From NCBI GenBank assembly GCA_015227615.1, contig JAALGZ010000001.1:558001-622000 (forward strand): DNA of 64,000 nucleotides, written 5' to 3'. Position numbers and translations under genes: made by a program. The DNA comes from Labyrinthula sp. Ha (lineage: Eukaryota > Sar > Bigyra > Labyrinthulida > Labyrinthulaceae). Shown one piece after another: positions 57,713 to 64,000 of the stretch (the stretch's first letter is position 1; the number at the start of each line of letters is the position of its first letter). Below the pieces are notes generated by a model. It saw nothing but the letters and a program-made list of their open reading frames with translations, did not search any database and was not told the DNA's origin.

Positions 57713-58807
57713 TTACAACTCAAACTTACTGCTTAAAGTTTCAATCCAGAACCAAGTAACTAAATGATATCTAGAAAAAGTACAGTAAGGGCTGCTAGCA
57801 AGCCCAACATCATCAAGAGAGGTTTGAATACGGGAAGAAATACTCTTAAGTTTCTCTTGTACCTCTGGTTTTCGTCTTAACTTGGTCGAATAATGTACCT
57901 GAAATACGCATTTTACTTTTCTGTTCATCAATAATACAGTTGAATTATACAAAGAAGAATACATAAAAATATGAAACATTCCATTACTGTTCACATCAAA
58001 TTCTGCAGTATGAATTTTCTCAAATACCTGGAATAAACTTTGAGCAAAATAAAACACAACAAGTGATGTTTGATTCGGTAAATCTAATCTCTCTGTTTTG
58101 AATTCAATAAGTTGAGAAGGTAAAAAACTATTTCGAATTGCAAAGAAATCTCTAACAAGTTGTCTTTCATCAACGTATTGTGGAAACACTAATCTTATAA
58201 TATTTGATAGTATGTATTTAGAATTAATAATACCATATATAGGTAAGTACGAAAAAATAAAAGAATAAACATAATTCTTGTTTATTAAAGAAAAATAATT
58301 TCCAAGAGCTTTGATTAATTTTGAAGAGTATGTATTAATGTCAGTTGAAACAACTACTTTTCCTAAGTTAATAGAATTATCTTCCAAATGCTGAAAAAGT
58401 AAATTTACTAGAGATATAAAACTTTTAAGGTCAAAAGTTTGTAGTTCAATTTCTTTAGTGTTAATATTATAAAGAGATTTATTTGTTTGCAACAGCTGTT
58501 TAACGATCTGTTCAATAATAACAACTGAGATAGGTTCCGAAAAGGTTATTTCTTGAATATTAGAAAAATATTGAAGTCTTCCAAGAATAGAAAGAATATC
58601 TATCTCTTTAAATTCATCTTCTGAGATTTGTAGAATTAGGGAATCAAACCTGTGACTTTCACGAACCCTCTCTGAAAACCCTTTCTCAGTTTTCATGTTC
58701 GGTAATACCGAGTTATCCACCTTAATAATAAGTGTACTGGATAATTTAATCCATTCTAGCTTATTGAATTTTCTCTTGCTCTGCTTCCTAGGCAGTATTA
58801 CCTGCAT
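57713..58807 (-). CDS. Orphan 364-residue family protein, member C
   Basis: An intact gene of exactly 364 codons. It is distantly but colinearly related to A and B: KLEWIKLSSTLII corresponds to LVEWVKVEDTLIL, RVRESH to KVKESH, KSFISLVNLLFQH to NSFISLMSLLETH, TYSSKLIKAL to IYSSKFLVTF, and YLPIYGIINSKYILSNI to YINLCGIFNYNSAYANL. The basic MNRKVKCVFQVHYSTKLRRK patch follows. It has no near-identical tract with the other members, so it has not been homogenised recently. No targeting signal is seen. Conservation of exact length despite sequence divergence argues for purifying constraint and a real protein. Confidence 0.8.
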   Translation of the reverse strand: MQVILPRKQSKRKFNKLEWIKLSSTLIIKVDNSVLPNMKTEKGFSERVRESHRFDSLILQISEDEFKEIDILSILGRLQYFSNIQEITFSEPISVVIIEQIVKQLLQTNKSLYNINTKEIELQTFDLKSFISLVNLLFQHLEDNSINLGKVVVSTDINTYSSKLIKALGNYFSLINKNYVYSFIFSYLPIYGIINSKYILSNIIRLVFPQYVDERQLVRDFFAIRNSFLPSQLIEFKTERLDLPNQTSLVVFYFAQSLFQVFEKIHTAEFDVNSNGMFHIFMYSSLYNSTVLLMNRKVKCVFQVHYSTKLRRKPEVQEKLKSISSRIQTSLDDVGLASSPYCTFSRYHLVTWFWIETLSSKFEL

Positions 58808-61662
58808 TTGATTTCTTATCTTTTACCTAGCTGTAAACTGAACCGCTGAAATTATACTTTCTCAGGTGGTAATGCCATATCGATATTTGAAATTGGATCC
58901 TGGTAGTCTGATATAATACTACTAAAGTATCCTAAACTAAGATGAAAACGGGTTATTAAAATTATAGACAAAAGAAATATTAAGAATTCGCTAATTATAC
59001 CGTATTAAAAGCATAAATTATGCAAGTGAAACAGAAACTTGCTATCAATGTTTTATTCAATGAATATGTGCCAAAGAAAAGCATTAACAATATACTAACC
59101 TGAAGCAGGGCCAAAAATAGAATACACCAGGTGTGAGAAAAAATAACACCATTACAATTTATTTTTATAAATCTTAACAAATTTGGTATTTTTTAGCTAC
59201 TGTTTACTTGATGAAAACTTGATTATTCAGATAGATTAAATCTTGAAGAGACAGGGAAAAATTAAGCTCAGAAGATACTTGGTTGAAAATGTTTTACACG
59301 AGCAAAATATTTATACAATAAGTTACCTTAACTTATATGTATTTCTTGACCAATAATTAGCCTTAAATAAATTAGTGTATGCATTGCAGTTGGTTTATTG
59401 TGCTCACCCAAGCCCTTTTAACTTTAGTTACTATTATACTTAAATTAGCTGCTTGAGATACGAATCTCCTCACAAGCATTTACACTTAGACTTAATTTCT
59501 TTGCTTTTTCCTTAAGTGACCTGATACTTCTCACAGAAAATTATACACTAATTGCTTGGCACATTTCAACTACAGATTTCTTATTTATAATACTCTTAAT
59601 AATTAGAAAATTTAACTATAAATTGGCAACTGCATGGAATAGGCAGTAGCACATATTTTGAGACGGAGAGATAACATCAAGCTCAAACATGTGGTTTCTC
59701 TATTATTACAGTACAATATATATATATATATGGCATTAGTTCTGTAACTACTGTGCGGAGTGTTTCCTATAAAATAAATAGTTAGATATGGGAAACGTCT
59801 TAGAGGTTTTCTTACCTTTACTCTAAGGAGCGTTATATATATGTACATTTTGGTAGTCAGTATATATTGTTTTATTTACCCAAGGGAGGCAAAACCACCT
59901 AAAGTTAAAGACAAAACAAAATACATACTTTTCTTCTAAAACACGGAGAAGATTTACTCTAAGTTTAGTAGCGTTATCCACCTTGACCACATGTGCGTTG
60001 GAAAGTCTATAAGACCAGTTTCCACAGCAGTTCTCCACAATTGAGCTCTCTTTGTTCCTGTGCTATTAAATCAGCTAAAGAATGAATGGACATATTTCTT
60101 CGAATGACAGTAATCTGGCTAATATTCTACATAAAGTTGTTTCTCTATTACTTTTTCCGGGCTGTTTTTTGATACTTGTCATGGGATCTGTAGCGGTTAT
60201 CCTAAGATATAAGTTGAAACATATGTAGACTTTATACATAATTTTTCCAGATAGTTTGGCCCCTATTTTTCATGCTTGGTTTGAGCGCGGTATGCTTAAA
60301 TAGGAAACAATTCTTTAAGGCTTGTGTTTTAAATCTCATAGCTTATAGATACAGTTACGTTATTGGTGGTTTCCAAACAAAATGATTTTTGACAGATGAA
60401 AATGAAATTTCGTCCGATAATACTGATGTAATTATTCTTGAACATCATAATCAACTGATTTCTTTGTGTTTAAGATACTGAATAAAATATATCACAATTT
60501 AATTATAACAAAGAGACCTATTTTTCTATTTTGTAATGAGTAGATTATAGTTGAAAATAATTTTTTCTAAATTTGTATGAATAACTAGTTTTCTTTGTTA
60601 GGCCTTAACTAAGAAAAGAAGAAATTCAAAATGAAGATTAAATACAAGGAAAATAACAAGCTATGTCGCCATGCATTGTTTTTTCGCTGCTATTTCTTGA
60701 AGAATGCTATATGGCTAGAGTGATGATAATGTGTATTTGCATCGATCAAATCATAAATTGTACTTATGATTAATATCGAGTTAGAATGGCGTTAGTTTTC
60801 AGTATTCAATGTCGCTAAGAACATTAAATAAAGCAAAAATATTTATGCATACTGTCTGCAAATATTGTCTTAAAATGAAGTTGAATAGAACAAAATAGCT
60901 ATTAGAAGTACCGTATATTTAATTTGAATTTGATTCTGTATTCAGGGAAAAATTTCTCACGGAACATATCTCTCTCGTAAATATATCGACAGGAAACACT
61001 GATCCGAGTATAATTAGTTGCTGAAGAAAGTATGTGGTCTCTAAATGAGTCTGCTTCACACTGAGTGACTAGTTCAATGTGCTTAATTCTAAACCAAGCC
61101 GAGGATCTTAACTCCAAAACTATCAGGATTAACTCATTCATATACTATATGCACTTTACTCTTACTTTTCTAATGACAATTTGTCAATTTTACATGGTTA
61201 ATAAGGGAATATAAGCATAGTTGCAGTTTAGTTAGATCCCTAGTGCAACTTGGTATACCCATTCAACATTGGTTTTCATGCAGTTGAGCCTCCATAAATA
61301 AATTAGGCCAGTTTTCAAGATGTATAAATGGCTACGCAAGCCCATGTAGTTTGAATATGACATCCACAAAGTATAGGTAGCTTTTTTTGCAAAAATCTTC
61401 AAAAAATGGGTTGATGTCATGAAAGCAATATTCTCATTCTCGCTGAATTGCCTCGATTATTTTCCATAAATTCAAAAAGTGTTGAACACAAATTCTTGCA
61501 AGCTGAAACCTCATAGCCCAATTTCACCTGAGCGGCTTACGACGTAATCTACGGCATACACCTTAAAGAGAAAGTATAAACTTAAGTTGTTAACCATGAA
61601 GTTAACCTACCTGCAATAACTCTTCTTCTCCGTAAAACCCAGTGTATTCGAACGACCAGGGC
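58808..61662. other. No gene seen
   Basis: AT-rich. It includes an (AT)8 run at 59716-59731. Minus-strand frames at 59823-60038 and 60902-61141 have slightly protein-like composition but no recognised family or context. Confidence 0.45.
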
Positions 61663-63054
61663 TCACAATTCGGTATATTTAATTCCACCATAAACAAGCA
61701 CTTTACCTTTCCAGGGAACTACACTAGGAAAGAGTAATGTCATCGTTCCTTTTTCTTCATCCTTTTCCTCAAGAACACAAACTCCTCCAACATCCAACCC
61801 ATTTCCTTTCTCCACATCTCCATTTCCACCATAAACCATTCCCAAAACAGTTCTAACTGGAATCTCCCCTAAACTCACTTTGGTCGCATTTACAGGTTCA
61901 ACAACTCCGCTTTCACCCACGGGAAGAATCGCCTCACTAATTAGCACCTTATCATGAACACGAAAAACTTCAAACTCATCAAATTTCACACTCCGTCTAA
62001 ATGGAGATAATCTTAATTTAAAATTCCCTTCAAAATACTCTTTTATCTTTTTTGACTGCCGAATTTCAACTTTTCCTACTCCACCAGAAGCAGGGATTTT
62101 GACTACGTGAACTCCCGTTGGATCATCAGAAGATCCACTCGTTTCTAAATCGTTATTGAGATCATTTATGATTCGTTCCAACCCTAAAACTAATACAATG
62201 TTTACTTTAAGTCGTTTTAACACAAACAGAAGTAATTGATATTGTTTCTCTTCTAAATCTGCATCTTCTACTTCTTCCAAACCAAAGAGATCACAAATTA
62301 AACCGCCGTACGTAGTTCCAGTATCCTTAGTTTCAAGTCGCATCTCCTTCTCTAATGCCTTTTCTTTTCCCTCAATTGCAGCTGCTATGTTATTTACACT
62401 TATTTGGTATAATTCTGGCTGCTCAGCTGGATTCAAAAATCCATAAAACTGACTCAAAGGACCTTTAGGAAGAGGATCGGTACCTGGATGCAAAGAATTT
62501 AAAGATGTGAAAAGTGCAGTGGATAAACATCCAGGAACCATAGGTGAGAGAGATGGACTTCCAGGATTTAGATCGGCAAAAATTATCGAATGATCAGTTC
62601 GCAAAGCATACGACAGAAGAGTTTTGGCAATTCCTGACTTACCACTGTTTGGAGGACCTAAAATTGCAATTCTTGGAATAGGCACGTTCTAAATTTGAAA
62701 GAGTTATAGAAGGAGTACCTGAGGATTCTGAAGATGTTTGTATCGTAAGAGATTTAGATTTCCTTGAACAGAAGCTATTTGAGTTGAATTAAATGTTGGG
62801 TCATTTAAATCAAGTGTATACATTTTTCTGCATTGTTTTGCGATTTGAATTGTGCAGCCGTAAAAGGTGAAAATAGAGTACGAGTTAGGTGGAAGAAAGT
62901 ATTCTTCATTTGGGAGAAGTGGTACTCCAAACAGTTCAGCAGTTCCTTTTTTTAGCTTTAGATGATATTTTGGAGAATTGGTGGTTACGGTTGGTTCTGG
63001 TACGATAAAACGAATCTCCTTTTTTGATTCCAAGGTTTTTGTCTCGTGCTCCAT
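61663..63054 (-). CDS. CLP1: CLP1, mRNA 3'-end cleavage factor IA / polynucleotide-kinase family
   Basis: Two exons (63054-62719 and 62688-61663) give 1362 nt and 453 residues, the usual CLP1 length. The N-terminal beta domain is ~1-110 (KYHLKLKKGTAELFGVPLL, YSIFTFYGCTIQI). The P-loop GPPNSGKS sits at 123-130. The next motif, DLNPGSPS ... VPGCLSTAL at ~151-170, resembles yeast Clp1 more than metazoan CLP1, where it reads DxGQGS; yeast Clp1 binds ATP but is not an active RNA kinase. Later landmarks are NIVLVLGLERIINDL, SGGVGKVEIRQSKKIKEYF (in place of SGGVVxRSxxxR) and a C-terminal beta domain ending PWKGKVLVYGGIKY. It acts in the nucleus in pre-mRNA cleavage and, in animals, tRNA splicing. 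Kinase activity here is doubtful. Confidence 0.93.
62689..62718 (-). other. 30-nt GT-AG intron in CLP1
   Basis: The intron starts GTACTCC and ends CAAATTTAG. It separates LLRYKHLQNPQ from NVPIPRIAILG in phase 0. Without its removal the frame ends four codons after the junction, and the P-loop exon has no ATG start. Confidence 0.9.
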
Positions 63055-64000
63055 TTCTTAGAGAAAGTTAACAGTAATGCAATATTGAGAGAGTATTTCA
63101 AATGCACACCACACTCAACTTTAATGGGAAAAGAAATATGCTCTAACAAATCACGAATAAGGCTTTTGACATCGAAATTAGAATATCCAGAATGTGATTG
63201 GATAATTTTAAAATTTTCTCAAAATTAAGTATACAAGGAACCAAAAAAAAACTAAGTCTGCAGAAAGACAAGTAAGTTTAGTAGATCACGCCAAGAAGAG
63301 TCCAAGATATGCTAATGACAATTTATTAAACTTTTTAAAGAGTTTGTATGCTCTGATATGAATTTTCATATGCTTCAAAAGTGCAATAAATTTAGAAATC
63401 AGGTTTTATGGGTTGAAAGAGAAAAAAATTTGAAAACTTGAGCCTGAAAGAAGTAGTCACTGTACTTAAATCAACGTCTTTGTTTAGAGGATCCCTTTGA
63501 ACGTCAAGCTTCGTAAGCGCTATCTTTATTAAATGAAAATAATAATATTATAAGCAACTGAAACAAAAAAATTATAAGACTGGGTCTTAGATTAGGTATA
63601 TCCTCTGTTTAAAACAAGGTCTCTTGACGCAGGATATTTTCAAATGTTAGAAATACATAGTGTGATATTTAAGAGCCACGAAATTAAAAATTCAACGTTG
63701 TTAGCAAAAATTTGATTTTTATTAATTATGTATTTATCTTTGTACTTTCAATCTATCATAGTCTTTCTTTTATTCCCTATTAATAACTTATGAGTACCCT
63801 TCGACATATCTATATTCGAAGCAAGGAAAAGGATGTGGATTCATCATCATCTTCAACAAAGAACAAGTACAGGCGGTAAGGGCCGAGTAAAATGTTTTTT
63901 CCTAGGAGAATTACAACATAAAATCTAAGAATAAAACTTGATTAATAACAGAGGTTGCAGTAATCATTAAGAATAAGAAGACATTTTAGGATTATTCTCT
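63055..64000. other. Right-edge spacer with candidate 30-nt intron at 63876-63905
   Basis: The first part is the promoter side of CLP1. Near 63.8 kb a plus-strand stretch precedes GTAAGGGCC ... TTTTTTCCTAG, which is 30 nt long and matches the size and shape of the proven introns. Reading from ATG at 63790 across it gives only ~34 residues. Another frame reads through it in phase 0 and ends at TGA shortly after. Neither is convincing as a complete gene. The final ~70 bases show nothing. Confidence 0.3.

Overview
The window is AT-rich nuclear DNA from a unicellular eukaryote that I cannot place in a named lineage. The eukaryotic markers are REXO4-type exonuclease, V-ATPase subunit F, CLP1, an FKBP-TPR-cyclophilin fusion and a Roco GTPase. 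Two genes carry spliceosomal introns, all of them ultra-short: six in the Roco gene (28, 31, 29, 29, 29 and 29 nt) and one in CLP1 (30 nt). Removing them restores exact reading frames and, in the Roco gene, an unbroken run of ~28-residue leucine-rich repeats. TAA and TGA both end intact genes, so the code looks standard.

Layout, left to right. 0-1.2 kb: the 5' part of a type I membrane protein gene that runs off the left edge. 1.2-13.4 kb: mostly decayed DNA, with a 1.74-kb element bounded by terminal inverted repeats, a broken gene for a single-pass LRR-like membrane protein, a non-LTR retrotransposon relic and a 222-bp hAT-type MITE. 13.4-16.6 kb: a compact housekeeping cluster (REXO4-like exonuclease; a possible MPN-fold protein; V-ATPase F; a mitochondrial-looking membrane protein) with overlapping stop codons and a 63-bp shared promoter. 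19.1-21.5 kb: a broken hAT transposon. 22.5-24.8 kb: an orphan gene tail-to-tail with the immunophilin fusion. 25-33 kb: no recognisable gene. 33.1-37.8 kb: an EGF-7TM receptor-like protein and, on the other strand, the Roco gene. 37.9-47.8 kb: no confident gene, one MITE and one copy of a dispersed repeat.

47.8-58.8 kb holds the most unusual locus, a cluster of an orphan gene family. Three members are intact, each exactly 364 codons, and one is broken; two lie on each strand. Two members 8 kb apart in inverted orientation share a 573-bp block with a single visible difference, while their ends are strongly diverged. This is the pattern of recent ectopic gene conversion. The broken member carries a 92-bp retroposed insertion with a perfect 8-bp target duplication. 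61.6-63.1 kb: CLP1. The last kilobase contains a candidate 30-nt intron but no gene I can define.

The housekeeping genes have unrelated roles (ribosome and RNA processing, organelle acidification, protein folding) and form no operon-like unit. All calls were made by eye; no database search was possible.
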